Positions 7,272 to 16,371 of a stretch of DNA of 50,345 nucleotides are shown piece after piece. The DNA lies in the NCBI GenBank assembly GCA_020426505.1, contig JAGQPX010000008.1, forward strand, positions 1-50,345, read 5' to 3'. The notes beneath the pieces are model-generated. The model saw nothing but the letters and a program-made list of their open reading frames with translations. It was not told where the DNA came from and did no database searches. The position numbers and the translations under genes are program-made. This stretch comes from Planctomycetaceae bacterium. Its GTDB lineage: Bacteria; Planctomycetota; Planctomycetia; Planctomycetales; Planctomycetaceae. How positions within the stretch are numbered: the stretch's first letter is position 1; each line of letters starts with the position of its first letter.

Positions 7272-8144
7272 TCAGTCTGCCAGTCCGTAGCGGACGATGC
7301 ACCACAGGGCCTGGAAGCCGTCCTTGACGCCGATCTTTTTCCCTTGGTCGTACGTGCGGCCGTGGTAGCTGATGGACATTTCGAAGATGCGGTATCGACG
7401 GCGGGCCACTCGAGCGGTCATCTCCGGCTCGATGCCGAAACGGTTCTGTTTGAGCTTCGGACCGATCTCTTGAATCACCTCGCGTTTGAAGAGCTTGTAG
7501 CACGTCTCCATGTCGGTGAGGTTGAGATTCGTGAAGCAGTTGGACAGCATCGTGAGGAACTTGTTGCCTGCATAATGCCAGAAGTAGAGGACGCGGTGCG
7601 GTTGGTCGCCAAGGAAGCGGCTGCCGAACACGACATCGGCCCTGTCCTCAATGATTGGCTGCAACAGACGCGGGATTTCTGCGGGGTCGTATTCGAGGTC
7701 AGCATCCTGAATGATACTGACGTCGCCGGTCGCTTTGGCGAAACCGGTGCGGACAGCGGCCCCCTTGCCCTGATTCACGTCGTGATAGTGAATTGAGAGT
7801 TGGTTCTTGTCGTCGCTCCACTCACTCTGTTCCAGTTCCTTGAGCAGGTCACGTGTGCCGTCGGAGCTGCAATCGTCGACGAGCACGATCTCTTTGGGGA
7901 TCGGCACCTCTTTGACCCGGTCGAGAAGCTGCATGAGCGTCTCGCGTTCGTTGAACACGGGGATGACGACGGATAGACGAAAGTCGCTCGGGATGGCGTA
8001 CATGCCCAGCTGGCGACAGGCGGCATCGCCGAGTTGCGAACGCATCCGCTCGAACCATTCGGCGGTGTACGGGGCGGGTAGGAATTCCGTGTCGGTCGTC
8101 ATATCAACGTCGAAAACAGGTCGTTCGGTCGGGAGTGAGATCAT
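7272..8144 (-). CDS. Family-2 glycosyltransferase (dolichol-phosphate mannosyltransferase-like)
   Basis: A 290-residue GT-A fold enzyme. Motifs in order are [49 protein letters not shown] (the metal-binding D-x-D region), GSRF, and a late [15 protein letters not shown] segment. It likely transfers a sugar from an NDP-sugar to a polyprenyl phosphate or a surface glycan precursor at the cytoplasmic membrane. There is no C-terminal membrane segment, so it resembles soluble dolichol-phosphate mannose synthases. The start at 8144 (MISLPTERP) is preferred over the longer frame from 8210, whose first residues look non-coding. It is a stand-alone chromosomal gene convergent with nothing nearby. Confidence 0.85.
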   Translation of the reverse strand: MISLPTERPVFDVDMTTDTEFLPAPYTAEWFERMRSQLGDAACRQLGMYAIPSDFRLSVVIPVFNERETLMQLLDRVKEVPIPKEIVLVDDCSSDGTRDLLKELEQSEWSDDKNQLSIHYHDVNQGKGAAVRTGFAKATGDVSIIQDADLEYDPAEIPRLLQPIIEDRADVVFGSRFLGDQPHRVLYFWHYAGNKFLTMLSNCFTNLNLTDMETCYKLFKREVIQEIGPKLKQNRFGIEPEMTARVARRRYRIFEMSISYHGRTYDQGKKIGVKDGFQALWCIVRYGLAD

Positions 8145-8353
8145 TGTGATAGTCAGATGATGGCGGAGGCGTCGCGAATGTGAAAGTGTCAGTCGAAAGA
8201 TGTCATACACAACCGGCGATTCGAGTCGCAGAGGAGTTCTCGACGCGTAAGTGTGGATCGACTCTGCCGATTGATACGATTACAGCGGCTGGCATCGTTG
8301 GAGCAGGATGAGTAAAGTCGTCTGGGTTCTCAGTAACGAAGGCAAGGCGTCCC

Positions 8354-9550
8354 ATGACACAACAGCACGTGACCGTTCTCGGCCCGGAAACTGGCATCGA
8401 GATGCAATCTGGCGAGACGCTCTTCGACTGGAAGTCGACCGGTCAATCTCTGCCCGGCGAGTGGTCCATTCGCAGAGACACGCTTCGCGGTGGTGTGTCA
8501 GAGGGTGTGCTAGTCGTCGAGTTGTGCAATGGACCGATGACCGTTCGCGTCCTGCCGACACGCGGTATGGGGATCTGGAACGCAGACTGTCGCGGCATTC
8601 CGGTCGGGTGGAATTCGCCTGTGCAGCGTCCCGTGCATCCACAGTGGGTCGACCAGTCGGCACGAAACGGACTCGGTTGGCTTGACGGCTTCAACGAACT
8701 GTTGTGCCGTTGTGGAATGTCGTCTTGCGGTCCGCCGGGCATCGACGAGGGGGCGGCTTCTCCCATCGAATCACGACTCACGCTTCATGGTCGAGTCGCC
8801 AACATTCCGGCTCATCAGGTTGAAGTTGGAATCGACTCGGACGAACGCACCGTGTGGGTGCGAGGCGTGTGTGAGGAGTCGTGCCTGTTCGGTCCGCACC
8901 TGCGGTTGACCTCTCAGGTCTCGCTGAAGATTGGAGAGACTTCGATCAGGATTCACGATGAGATCGAGAACTTTGGCGGCGGTGAGACAGAGTTGTCCCT
9001 CCTGTACCACATTAACGTTGGTCCGCCGTTCCTGGAGGAAGGAAGCCGATTTGCTGTCCCGTTTCGAGCGATGTCTCCGCGGGATGCCCGGGCGACCGAG
9101 GACATCGAAACATGGGACAGGTATCTCGGACCAACCACCGGATATGCCGAGCAATGTTACCTGTTCGACTCTGCTGGTGATGATCAGAATCGCTCACTGG
9201 CTCTGCTGCAGAATGCGTCCGGAGATCGGGCCTTCAGTGTCGAGTTCGATCCGCGTCAACTGCCTCACTTCACACTCTGGAAGTGCACACAGGCAGAATC
9301 AGACGGCTATGTGACCGGACTGGAGCCGGGCACCAACTTCCCGAACTTCAAGTCGTTCGAGAGACAGCAGGGCCGAATCCCCAAACTATCTCCGGGTGAA
9401 CGGTATTCGGTCAATCTCACGCTCGGCATTCATTCCTCAGTTGACGAGGTCACTTCCACCGTTGACCGTTTGTCAGGAATGCAATCATCGGCGGATAGCG
9501 TCGTTTACTCGGAGCCGGTCGCGCCGTTCGTCGATGTTGAGACAGACTGA
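8354..9550 (+). CDS. DUF4432 (aldose-epimerase-like) protein
   Basis: A 398-residue protein of the galactose-mutarotase-like beta-sandwich superfamily. Recognisable DUF4432 features are VRVLPTRGMGIWNADCRG, the PVGWNSPVQRPVHPQWV stretch, GLGWLDGFNELLCRCGM, and LSLLYHINVGPPFL with a conserved His. These enzymes are predicted to act on sugars or sugar derivatives, but the substrate is unknown. Length agrees with the family. It is common in planctomycete chromosomes, often with sugar-catabolic genes, though here it stands between a glycosyltransferase and a porin in opposite orientation. No catalytic role is proven for the family. Confidence 0.85.
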   Translation: MTQQHVTVLGPETGIEMQSGETLFDWKSTGQSLPGEWSIRRDTLRGGVSEGVLVVELCNGPMTVRVLPTRGMGIWNADCRGIPVGWNSPVQRPVHPQWVDQSARNGLGWLDGFNELLCRCGMSSCGPPGIDEGAASPIESRLTLHGRVANIPAHQVEVGIDSDERTVWVRGVCEESCLFGPHLRLTSQVSLKIGETSIRIHDEIENFGGGETELSLLYHINVGPPFLEEGSRFAVPFRAMSPRDARATEDIETWDRYLGPTTGYAEQCYLFDSAGDDQNRSLALLQNASGDRAFSVEFDPRQLPHFTLWKCTQAESDGYVTGLEPGTNFPNFKSFERQQGRIPKLSPGERYSVNLTLGIHSSVDEVTSTVDRLSGMQSSADSVVYSEPVAPFVDVETD

Positions 9551-9586
9551 CTCCCGATGGGAATCAGTGACATCTAAAAGAGAAAC

Positions 9587-9617
9587 GGCTCCCGGTGAGA
9601 ACCACCGGAAGCCGTGT
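9587..9617 (-). terminator. Terminator of the porin gene
   Basis: Read on the minus strand, ACGGCTTCCGGTG pairs with CACCGGGAGCCGT around a short loop (one mismatch), followed by TTTCTCTTTT. It lies 36 nt past the porin stop codon and between convergent genes. Confidence 0.75.
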
Positions 9618-9652
9618 TGCGTCTCGTGTTGCTCAAGTCAGCAGCAGAGAGA

Positions 9653-10765
9653 TCAGTAGGTCAGGATCGCATCGACGCCGAAGATCCCACGATTTTCGAC
9701 GGTGGGATGCGTCAGCACCTGAGCCGTTCCCGGATCCCATTGGTAGCGGATTTCGGGACGAATGATGAGATTGGCGTGCGGCTTGATGTTCACGCCAGCG
9801 GTGAGAGCACCGACACTGTTGCTGTCGGCCTTCCACCACTCAGCACGTCCACCAACGGCCAGTCTGTCGCTGATCGTGTAGAAGAGGTACTGGTTGACGC
9901 CGATCGTCTCGTTGTCGACACCACCGGTCCGGTTATGGAGTAGGTCACTTTGGAAGACGTAGTTCAGGTCATCGGTGAGAGCGAAGTCAAGCACGATGCT
10001 GTGGCTGTATCCGCTGCCGATCAGACCGAAGTCACCAGCTGTGGTGATGTAGGTGAACGTGACATCGTCACCGAGTCCGATGCTCGTTCCACCCAGGAAG
10101 CTGCTGCCCTCCTGGAATTGGTCAAAGCCCGTGTCCCAACCAGCGGTCCATCCACCATAGACGGTGACATTGTCTGCTGCTTCGTAGGTTGCGAGGACTC
10201 CCGTGTGGGTGAACGCTTCACTGTTGAACATCGTGAAGGCGTGACTATAGAAAAAGTTGTCTGGTGCCGTCACAACTTCGTAACCGAGCAGTGTGTAAAA
10301 GTGGCCAGCCTTGACGGACAGGTCACCATACGCAGCTTCGAGATAAGCCTGCGGGAAGGCCCAACCGTAACCGCCTCCGTAGTCGAAGCCATTCATGAAG
10401 TCCCAGTTGCCCGGGCGGTTCCCGAAGGCTTGCGTGTCGCCGGAGTCGGTTCCGTACATCACGTCGAAACGGCCACCGAAGTCGAGGCCTTCACTGCCGT
10501 CGGCTTCCTTCTCCAGGTAGATCCACGTCTGGTGGTTGTTGATCCGATGTGGGTTCTGGTTGAACAATCCCGTGTTGCCACTGGAGTAACCCCACTGGGT
10601 CCAACCACCGATGTCCACGTCCGAGTCCTCACCGAGGAACTCGTCCGAGAAGTCCCAGGGATCTTCGAGATCCCCCATCAACCAGTCTTGAGCGTTTGCG
10701 CCCGACGTGACCGTCAGCACGGCCAGTCCCGCGAGTAGAAACGCTGTGCGTGACAGCTTCAGCAT
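9653..10765 (-). CDS. Outer-membrane beta-barrel porin (BBP2/OmpL-like)
   Basis: A 370-residue exported protein. A signal peptide spans residues 1 to about 26 (MLKLSRTAFLLAGLAVLTVT, cut after GANA). The mature part is rich in aromatic/Gly alternations typical of beta strands: GGWTQWGYSSGNTG, FGGRFDVMYGTDSGD, AYLEAAYGDLSVKAGHFYTLLGYE and IIRPEIRYQWDPG. It ends with a terminal strand finishing in an aromatic residue, as outer-membrane barrels do. The start at 10765 has GGGAGG 5-6 nt upstream. It matches the putative beta-barrel porin-2 family abundant in planctomycetes and presumably allows diffusion of small solutes. It is monocistronic. Confidence 0.88.
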   Translation of the reverse strand: MLKLSRTAFLLAGLAVLTVTSGANAQDWLMGDLEDPWDFSDEFLGEDSDVDIGGWTQWGYSSGNTGLFNQNPHRINNHQTWIYLEKEADGSEGLDFGGRFDVMYGTDSGDTQAFGNRPGNWDFMNGFDYGGGYGWAFPQAYLEAAYGDLSVKAGHFYTLLGYEVVTAPDNFFYSHAFTMFNSEAFTHTGVLATYEAADNVTVYGGWTAGWDTGFDQFQEGSSFLGGTSIGLGDDVTFTYITTAGDFGLIGSGYSHSIVLDFALTDDLNYVFQSDLLHNRTGGVDNETIGVNQYLFYTISDRLAVGGRAEWWKADSNSVGALTAGVNIKPHANLIIRPEIRYQWDPGTAQVLTHPTVENRGIFGVDAILTY

Positions 10766-11141
10766 GATCAACCTCCCTGCGATGCGACTGAGCAACCTGT
10801 CGCTTCGCCAGATTCCCTGGCATTGCGAAATGCAGATGCCTCCCTGTTTCCTTTGACACTCGCTGAATCAGTGCTCTCGTTGTTGTTCAGCCCTGAACCT
10901 GACGAGTGGGTCAATGTCGAGCGCGACATTTTGTATTGATCGTTGATCGACGCCACTTCACCATTTCTTGCTGAATGTCGTAACCGCACGTACAGGCGGA
11001 CGAAACGTCACATCCGGACCTTCTCCTGAGATCGGCGTTCGCGTGGCGGAGGGGCAGTAAGCTCATTACACTGAGAGGAATTCCGGATCGGCCCTGCCAG
11101 GTCGCCGTTAATCTCTGCCCATTTTCACGAGTCAGACTTCG
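10766..11141. other. Divergent intergenic region porin/bioB
   Basis: 376 nt between the divergent porin and bioB starts. It must hold both promoters, but no pair of good -35/-10 boxes or BirA-like operator stood out by eye. Confidence 0.4.
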
Positions 11142-12152
11142 ATGACTGCTGCCGCTTTTGACGTTTCCTGGACCCAACTTGCTGAGGATGTCTTGGGTGG
11201 ACACTCACTTACTCGCGAAAACTGCCGGTCGATCCTCGACTGCCCGGACGAAGAACTGCTCGACCTGCTCGCAGCGGCCTATCGGGTCAGACGTCAACAC
11301 TTTGGGAACCAGGTGCAACTGTACTACCTGCAGAACGCCAAAAGCGGCCTCTGCCCCGAAGACTGCGGCTACTGCTCGCAGTCGAAACTGTCGACCGCTC
11401 CGATCGACAAGTACGTCTGGCTCAACGAGGAGAAACTGCTCGAAGGAGCTCGCACCGCGAAAGCCAATCAGGCTCGCACGTACTGCATCGTCGCCAGTGG
11501 TCGCGGACCGACCGACCGCGAGGTCGAGCATGTCTCGAATGTCGTCCGCAAGATCAAGGACGAAACCGGCCTGCACATCTGCGCGTGTCTCGGACTGCTC
11601 GAACCGCATCAGGCACAACAACTCGCCGATGCGGGCGTCGACCGCGTCAACCACAACCTCAATACGTCACGCAGATTCTACGACGACATCTGCTCGACCC
11701 ACACGTACGACGACCGCCTCAACACGCTCAAGGTCGCCAGCGACGCGGGCATGGAACTCTGCTGCGGCCTCATCGCGGGCATGGGCGAAACGCATGAAGA
11801 CATCGTCGATGTGGTGATGGACCTCAAGGAACTCAACGTCGAGTCAATCCCGGTCAACTTCCTGATCGCCATCGACGGCACCCCGCTCGAACAGACCCAC
11901 GAGGTCAACCCCCGCTACTGCCTCAAAGTGCTCGCCCTCCTGCGACTAGCTCACCCCGACAAAGAAATCCGTATCGCCGGCGGCCGCGAAGTCCACCTGC
12001 GATCAATGCAACCCCTCGGCCTCTACGCCGCCAACAGCCTCTTCGTCAGCGACTACCTCACGACAAAGGGCCAGGAACCCTCCGCCGACTTCCAAATGAT
12101 CGAAGACATGGGCTTCGAGGTGGTGGCGAGTCCGCTGAACTCCGATTCATAA
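11142..12152 (+). CDS. bioB: Biotin synthase
   Basis: A 336-residue radical SAM enzyme that inserts sulfur into dethiobiotin, the last step of biotin synthesis, in the cytoplasm. The [4Fe-4S] motif C-x3-C-x2-C is at Cys71, Cys75 and Cys78 (SGLCPEDCGYC). The remaining conserved stretches are all present: YLQNAKSGLC, the HNLNTSRRFY Asn/Asp region, GLIAGMGET, VNFLIAIDGTPLE, and the late IRIAGGREVHLR with the cluster-ligand Arg. Length is normal. No other bio genes are near, which is common in planctomycetes where biotin genes are scattered. Confidence 0.96.
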   Translation: MTAAAFDVSWTQLAEDVLGGHSLTRENCRSILDCPDEELLDLLAAAYRVRRQHFGNQVQLYYLQNAKSGLCPEDCGYCSQSKLSTAPIDKYVWLNEEKLLEGARTAKANQARTYCIVASGRGPTDREVEHVSNVVRKIKDETGLHICACLGLLEPHQAQQLADAGVDRVNHNLNTSRRFYDDICSTHTYDDRLNTLKVASDAGMELCCGLIAGMGETHEDIVDVVMDLKELNVESIPVNFLIAIDGTPLEQTHEVNPRYCLKVLALLRLAHPDKEIRIAGGREVHLRSMQPLGLYAANSLFVSDYLTTKGQEPSADFQMIEDMGFEVVASPLNSDS

Positions 12153-12222
12153 CCAGACGACGCAACAGCCGTGAAATCCTTGGAATTGCTGTTTACCCCC
12201 GAACTCGTGCAGGAGACGTCAA

Positions 12223-12666
12223 ATGGCCAAGAAAGAAGGTAAATCGAAGTCACGTACACGTAATCGAAAGGCTGAACTCGAGATCCCCAAAGATCTCTCC
12301 GAGCGTGCATTACAGTCAATTCAAGGGTATATCCAACTGATCCAACCGTGTGGATCGCAGACGGCTGGTACTGATGTTGAACTCTTCGCAGTCGCACTCG
12401 AGAAAGTGAGTCTGCCGGATGACACATGGGTCTTCGAACTCGCTTTGTCGTCCAAAAACGTGCAAAGTGGCGACATCGTCTGCAAGACGTTGAATCTGAG
12501 TTTCCTTGCGCCAGGTTCACAGATCAGTCCGCTCAAGCTTTCCGGGTATCACTTGAATGCACAGAATGGAGGTTACGAAGTCACAGCGACCTTGGCTGCT
12601 CGAAAACTGATCGGAGGTCCGACAATCCAATTAGACATGAGAACGTGCCGTTACAGTGTTTCGTAA
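12223..12666 (+). CDS. Hypothetical protein with basic N-terminus
   Basis: A 147-residue protein starting MAKKEGKSKSRTRNRKAE, a lysine/arginine-rich segment, followed by a probable beta-rich domain (about residues 45-147) with no recognised motif. A GGAG lies 9 nt before the ATG. It follows bioB by 70 nt in the same direction and may be cotranscribed, but there is no functional link visible. Confidence 0.6.
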   Translation: MAKKEGKSKSRTRNRKAELEIPKDLSERALQSIQGYIQLIQPCGSQTAGTDVELFAVALEKVSLPDDTWVFELALSSKNVQSGDIVCKTLNLSFLAPGSQISPLKLSGYHLNAQNGGYEVTATLAARKLIGGPTIQLDMRTCRYSVS

Positions 12667-12754
12667 TCCAGTTTCCCATCAGCGAAGGAGCGTTCGTGAT
12701 GCCGGCTTTATGAATCGACGTTTCAGCTTGTCGCGGAAGTGATGCCCTTAGATC

Positions 12755-13285
12755 ATGAGAGGTGTCGTGGATCATCTGCAGCAAAGCGATCAGCATGTTC
12801 AGATCGAACAATCGAACGTTCCCGGCATAAAGCTCGGGGCTGTGCATGTACGTGGGATTCTGGCGGCTTTGATTGGCCTCGTTGTGATTGCTTTGATCGT
12901 TCTCCTCAACATAGACATACAGTCACCGTTGTCGACGGATGAACAGAAACTTGTCGGCGAATGGTCTCCTGATTCGGGAGGAGCCACGCGGGTGTTCTTG
13001 CCCGATCGTCGCCTCGTCACAACGGACGGAGCCTTCAAGGGCGTTTGGCGAATCGAGAAGGGCGAACTGCGGGTCAGCTATTGGTCTCCTTTCGAGGCGC
13101 CCCGCTCGATGTCCTTCAGCGATGTGCAACGGTCTCTCTTCACATTGAAAAGGTCATTCGAGAAGGAGAAGTACACGACGAGGATCGAGTTTGCCGCGGA
13201 CGGCCAAAGCCACGCCTGGGAACACCCCGTCGACGCACTTCATCCCGACGGCAAGTGGTGGTTCACACGTGTGACGGACCGGTGA
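12755..13285 (+). CDS. Single-pass membrane protein with lipocalin-like domain
   Basis: A 176-residue protein. One strong membrane segment lies at about residues 33-52 (VRGILAALIGLVVIALIVLL). The outer part starts LVGEWSPDSGGATRVFLPDR and continues DGAFKGVWRIEKGELRVSYW, the pattern of small planctomycete lipocalin-like domains in which a G-x-W core is followed by alternating strands. The start is uncertain: the ATG at 12755 lacks a good ribosome site, and a GTG at 12767 is possible. Function unknown, probably periplasm-facing. Confidence 0.6.
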   Translation: MRGVVDHLQQSDQHVQIEQSNVPGIKLGAVHVRGILAALIGLVVIALIVLLNIDIQSPLSTDEQKLVGEWSPDSGGATRVFLPDRRLVTTDGAFKGVWRIEKGELRVSYWSPFEAPRSMSFSDVQRSLFTLKRSFEKEKYTTRIEFAADGQSHAWEHPVDALHPDGKWWFTRVTDR

Positions 13286-13666
13286 ACTTGGATGCAACAA
13301 ATACTCGCCGCGCATGCGAGATTAAATGGAACGTCAACATGTTCGCACTGCAACCCCCGACCGCGACCAATGTCAAGCATCAACGGACGAGATGAGACAC
13401 GTTGGGATCGACGGGCATTTTTGGAGGATCGACCGATCGATACGCCCAAGGAGCAGGGCCAACATCAACGGGTGACCCCATCGGCGCATCACCCACACAG
13501 GCAAAGTGACATCGAGTGTGTCTCATGTCAGTCAGAATCACGATTCGAAACGAGTCGGCCACGCAGGGCGGGATGCACAATTCGTCCCCTGAGCTTCTTG
13601 ACGGTCTCTGCCGCTATCCACCAGACTGGTACGAAGTAATCGAACATCTCGATCCCATCAGGTGTC
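13286..13666. other. Intergenic stretch without a supported gene
   Basis: About 380 nt of no recognised content before the tRNA promoter. A frame that starts at 13516 and runs through the tRNA gene is spurious. Confidence 0.5.
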
Positions 13667-13694
13667 TTGTTTCCGACGAGTTATTCGGTACTGT
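13667..13694 (+). promoter_or_regulatory. Promoter of the CAT tRNA
   Basis: TTGTTT (13667-13672), 16 bp, TACTGT (13689-13694), 13 nt before the tRNA 5' end. Confidence 0.5.
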
Positions 13695-13707
13695 TTCTCC
13701 CAACAAA

Positions 13708-13781
<74 letters not shown>

Positions 13782-13830
13782 TTTGCCCCACAAGGGTTTA
13801 CGTCAACTCTGTGCCGTGTAGAATTGGTGT

Positions 13831-13853
13831 GGTACAGAATTTCGGTACAGAAT
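13831..13853. repeat. Two direct copies of GGTACAGAAT next to the tRNA
   Basis: GGTACAGAAT at 13831-13840 and again at 13844-13853, a 13-bp period, between the tRNA 3' end and the integrase gene. Short direct repeats in this place are candidate integrase arm-type or excisionase binding sites. Confidence 0.5.
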
Positions 13854-13857
13854 AACC

Positions 13858-13885
13858 CCTCATCCCGACTGCCATCGGGACGAGG
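13858..13885. terminator. Stem-loop downstream of the CAT tRNA
   Basis: CCTCATCCCGA pairs with TCGGGACGAGG (10 of 11) around a 6-nt loop. There is no T run on the plus strand, so it is either a weak terminator for the tRNA transcript or a structural part of the att region. Confidence 0.4.
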
Positions 13886-13944
13886 GTGGCAAGCCTTTCA
13901 GCCTGCTCTGGGTGTTTCGTTTCACTCTTGCTGGGAGGATTGCA

Positions 13945-14946
13945 ATGGCTCGCACGCCGAAGCCGTGGTACCGGAAAGATCGTCAGGCGTGGTTCGTCAC
14001 CATTGACGGAACCCGCCACAACTTGGGTCGGAATCGCAAGGCCGCTTTTCAACGATTCCATGAGTTGATGGCTCAACCTCGCTCGCAACGGCAGCTGCCT
14101 TCGGAGACGGTCATCGCTGTGATTGATGCGTTCTTGGAATGGACGCAAAAGCACCGTGCCAAAGCCACCTATGAGTGGTATTTGGAGCGTTGCCAGTGGT
14201 TCATTAAGACGATCGACGTCTCGTTGACGGTCAGTCAGTTGAAGCCGTTTCACGTTCAGGAGTGGGTCGATTCCCATCCTAGCTGGTCGGATGGCCACAC
14301 GCGGGGCTGCATCATCGCCGTGCAACGCCCACTGCGCTGGGCCCTGAAGATGGGGCTGATCGATAAGAATCCACTGGAATTCGTCGAGAAGCCACAAGGA
14401 GGCCATCGTGAAGACGTCATTACTCAGGAGGAGTGCAACGCGATCATAGCATTGGTCCGTGATGAGCAGTTCCGTGATTTGCTGACGGTCGCATGGGAGA
14501 CGGGGGCTCGTCCGCAGGAACTTCTGCGTGTCGAAGCTCGGCACGTTGATTTGGCCAACTCTCGTTGGATCTTCCCTGCAGACGAAGCCAAGGGAAGAAA
14601 GCGTGCGAGAGTCGTCTACCTGTCTGACGAAGCGACCGCAATCACGCGTCGGCTGGTTCTCAAACACGCGAATGGTCCGATCTTCCGAAATCGTGCAGGC
14701 CGCCCGTGGACGCCGTACGCCGTCAGCTGTCGGTTCGAGCGGCTCAAGAGGAAGCTCGGGAAGAAGTACTGCCTCTATCTGTTCCGCCATTCGTTTGCCA
14801 CACACATGCTGGAGAGTGGCATGGATGCGTTGACCGTCTCGGTGCTGATGGGCCATGCGGACACCACGATGTTGAGCCGCGTCTATCAACATCTGTCTCA
14901 CAATCCCCAGAAGTTGTTGAATCAGATTCGGAAGGCGGCTGGATGA
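13945..14946 (+). CDS. Tyrosine recombinase (second element integrase)
   Basis: A 333-residue integrase. The N-terminal arm and SAM-like domain span to about residue 155 and the catalytic domain about 160-325. Catalytic positions are Arg in TGARPQELL, Lys in the following DEAKGRKRARV strand region, Arg in YLFRHSFATHML (Tyr replaces the first His of H-x-x-R), His in LMGHADTTM and Tyr in RVYQHLS. The start has GGGAGG 6 nt upstream. It lies 164 nt after the CAT tRNA in the same direction, the usual place for an element integrated into a tRNA 3' end. It ends 9 nt before a convergent excisionase-like gene. Confidence 0.88.
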   Translation: MARTPKPWYRKDRQAWFVTIDGTRHNLGRNRKAAFQRFHELMAQPRSQRQLPSETVIAVIDAFLEWTQKHRAKATYEWYLERCQWFIKTIDVSLTVSQLKPFHVQEWVDSHPSWSDGHTRGCIIAVQRPLRWALKMGLIDKNPLEFVEKPQGGHREDVITQEECNAIIALVRDEQFRDLLTVAWETGARPQELLRVEARHVDLANSRWIFPADEAKGRKRARVVYLSDEATAITRRLVLKHANGPIFRNRAGRPWTPYAVSCRFERLKRKLGKKYCLYLFRHSFATHMLESGMDALTVSVLMGHADTTMLSRVYQHLSHNPQKLLNQIRKAAG

Positions 14947-14955
14947 ACGGACGAA

Positions 14956-15186
14956 TTAGACCTTGAGATGTCGCAGCGGCTTTCTCGGCGAGCGCCGGGA
15001 AGGCCGCTCTTCGACGCCTGCCTCACACTGTTGCAGGTACTCGTTGAGCCCTTCCTCACTGATTCGAATCGTTCCCCGCCCGACACCGATTCTGTGGTGG
15101 CGGAGTTGGCCGGATTCAATCAACTGGTAGACGCACGACGGACTGACGTTGAGTCGGGTTGCGACATCACGAACGGACATGAACAT
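14956..15186 (-). CDS. Excisionase-like HTH protein
   Basis: A 76-residue protein of the helix-turn-helix domain found in excisionases and MerR-like binders: MSVRDVATRLNVSPSCVYQL, then IESGQLRHHRIGVGRGTIRI as recognition helix and wing. A basic tail follows. The start at 15186 is supported by GGGAG 5 nt upstream. It lies tail-to-tail with the integrase and likely controls excision of the second element. Confidence 0.78.
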   Translation of the reverse strand: MFMSVRDVATRLNVSPSCVYQLIESGQLRHHRIGVGRGTIRISEEGLNEYLQQCEAGVEERPSRRSPRKPLRHLKV

Positions 15187-15229
15187 GGCGACTCCCAATC
15201 AGAGCTTGCGTCAACACTTGCTGAAGAAG

Positions 15230-15260
15230 CCGGCGAACCCTCGGGGAGAGGGTTCGCCGG
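15230..15260 (-). terminator. Strong stem-loop after the minus-strand gene at 15289
   Basis: A perfect 13-bp stem (CCGGCGAACCCTC/GAGGGTTCGCCGG) with a 5-nt loop. The minus-strand tail CTTCTTC is only weakly T-rich. It separates the gene at 15289 from the excisionase-like gene. Confidence 0.6.
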
Positions 15261-15288
15261 GGCTGGTCGGTTGACCAGCAGATGCGAA

Positions 15289-15546
15289 TCAGTCGTCCAG
15301 GTTCAGGTCAGCTTCGTGGCCTTCGATGTAGTTCTGGGCGAGTTGCAGACAGCGGATGGCCTGAGGCAGTTCGCCGAGACCGAAGGACGAGGTGTACTTG
15401 GCCTCACCATCGTCGACGTACCGCTTCTGGACGTTGACGCTGCGCAGAGTCCGCTTCGTGCCGTCGATATCGACATCACGGGCAAACACGGACGCAGAGA
15501 CGAAGCCAATGCGAAAGACTTTCTCGGGCTTATTGGACTTGGACAT
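15289..15546 (-). CDS. Small conserved element protein, VSASVF family
   Basis: An 85-residue protein beginning MSKSNKPEKVFRIGFVSASV. AGGAG stands a few bases before the ATG. The core is a short beta-rich domain: strand FRIGFVSASVFARD, strand LRSVNVQKRYVD, then SSFGLGELPQAIRCLQLAQNYI as a helix. Its architecture is shared with the protein at 18046-18339 (FRLRGVSASVFENQ...KVSLVRTYKDG...TSTFSRDDLPIVAHLAHQAW), so the two are paralogs in the same element. I recall such proteins as frequent, uncharacterised members of planctomycete mobile elements. Function unknown; a nucleic-acid-binding role is only a guess. Confidence 0.72.
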   Translation of the reverse strand: MSKSNKPEKVFRIGFVSASVFARDVDIDGTKRTLRSVNVQKRYVDDGEAKYTSSFGLGELPQAIRCLQLAQNYIEGHEADLNLDD

Positions 15547-15865
15547 GAATGTCTCTCCTCTTGTGGATGGAAGGAACGGTGATTCGCGATTCCCACCGCG
15601 GTGTGCGGCAGGAAGAGCGACCATGCCACAGGCGAGCCATCTGCGCAAGCAGATGATCGACTTCGTGACAAAAGGTGCGAGGCGTCGGGAGAGACCGGAC
15701 GCTCTGCGAAAGGACGAGCCACAGGCTCGTGATCCGTCCGTGACTGGCTGCGGGTCACTCCGTTCATCGGAGCCACGCGGTCAGCCGTCGCCAGACAGGT
15801 TGTGTCAGTTTCCACGCGATGGACCGGCTGGAACTCCATGTTGAAGTTCCAGCCGATCACATTTC
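15547..15865. other. Leader/intergenic region with a repeated segment
   Basis: 319 nt with no gene. It holds a segment (15740-15792) that recurs in altered form at 16439-16481, in each case upstream of a minus-strand small gene. The segment includes a CTCCG/CGGAG hairpin. Confidence 0.45.
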
Positions 15866-16159
15866 TCAGACCACCCAGGCGGCCACGCCGAAGATCAGGG
15901 TGCTCAACAGGACCACCAGATCGAGTGCCGGGCCAGGGAGGCTCGCACTCCGCTTCGGTTGGGCGAATTGGTACGTCCGCCACAGGAACCGGACAAAACG
16001 CCGTGACCTGGTGCCCGATTCTTCGAGTGGTTGTTGCCACTGAGGAATGGGCTTGGGGCGGAGCACATCCGGAACCAATAGCTTGCCGATGAGGGACTCA
16101 TGTCTGGACATAGGAACATGGGGAAACGGACAAAACACACCCGTAGGGTGTTCGGTCAT
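15866..16159 (-). CDS. Small protein with C-terminal membrane anchor
   Basis: A 97-residue protein. The first 75 residues are polar and Pro/Arg-rich, and residues about 78-97 (LDLVVLLSTLIFGVAAWVV) form one membrane helix at the very end, as in tail-anchored proteins. Its ATG overlaps the TGA of the upstream gene as ATGA, which supports both genes and suggests coupled translation. No family recognised. Confidence 0.55.
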   Translation of the reverse strand: MTEHPTGVFCPFPHVPMSRHESLIGKLLVPDVLRPKPIPQWQQPLEESGTRSRRFVRFLWRTYQFAQPKRSASLPGPALDLVVLLSTLIFGVAAWVV

Positions 16160-16371
16160 TGTTCGGTTTTGGATCGATTGGTTGATGTTGAGGCTTGTCG
16201 GGCGCGCACACGGACGGCTTTTGTCAGGCAGCTCCAGCACAGCGCCGCCTTCTGAATGAAGCCATCGCCGAAATCGGCCGTGACACACTCTTTGTTCTTC
16301 TCGCACCAGGTACACTCTGTCTCGTCATGCCAGCCGCTCAGGTTCACATTCATCACATTGCTTTCTGTCAT
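16156..16371 (-). CDS. Small zinc-ribbon-like protein
   Basis: A 71-residue protein with CTWCEKNKEC and a later CWSC pair, spaced like a treble-clef or zinc-ribbon fold. The ATG at 16371 has no Shine-Dalgarno site, and 16353 (MNVNLSGW) is an alternative start. Its stop overlaps the next start by 4 nt. A similar Cys-pair protein lies at 43879-44103. Possibly a nucleic-acid-binding accessory protein of the element. Confidence 0.55.
   Translation of the reverse strand: MTESNVMNVNLSGWHDETECTWCEKNKECVTADFGDGFIQKAALCWSCLTKAVRVRARQASTSTNRSKTEQ

Noticed and set aside
9950..10738. A 262-codon plus-strand frame opposite the porin
   Set aside because: Antisense to a well-supported exported barrel protein; low-complexity Val/Glu-rich content.
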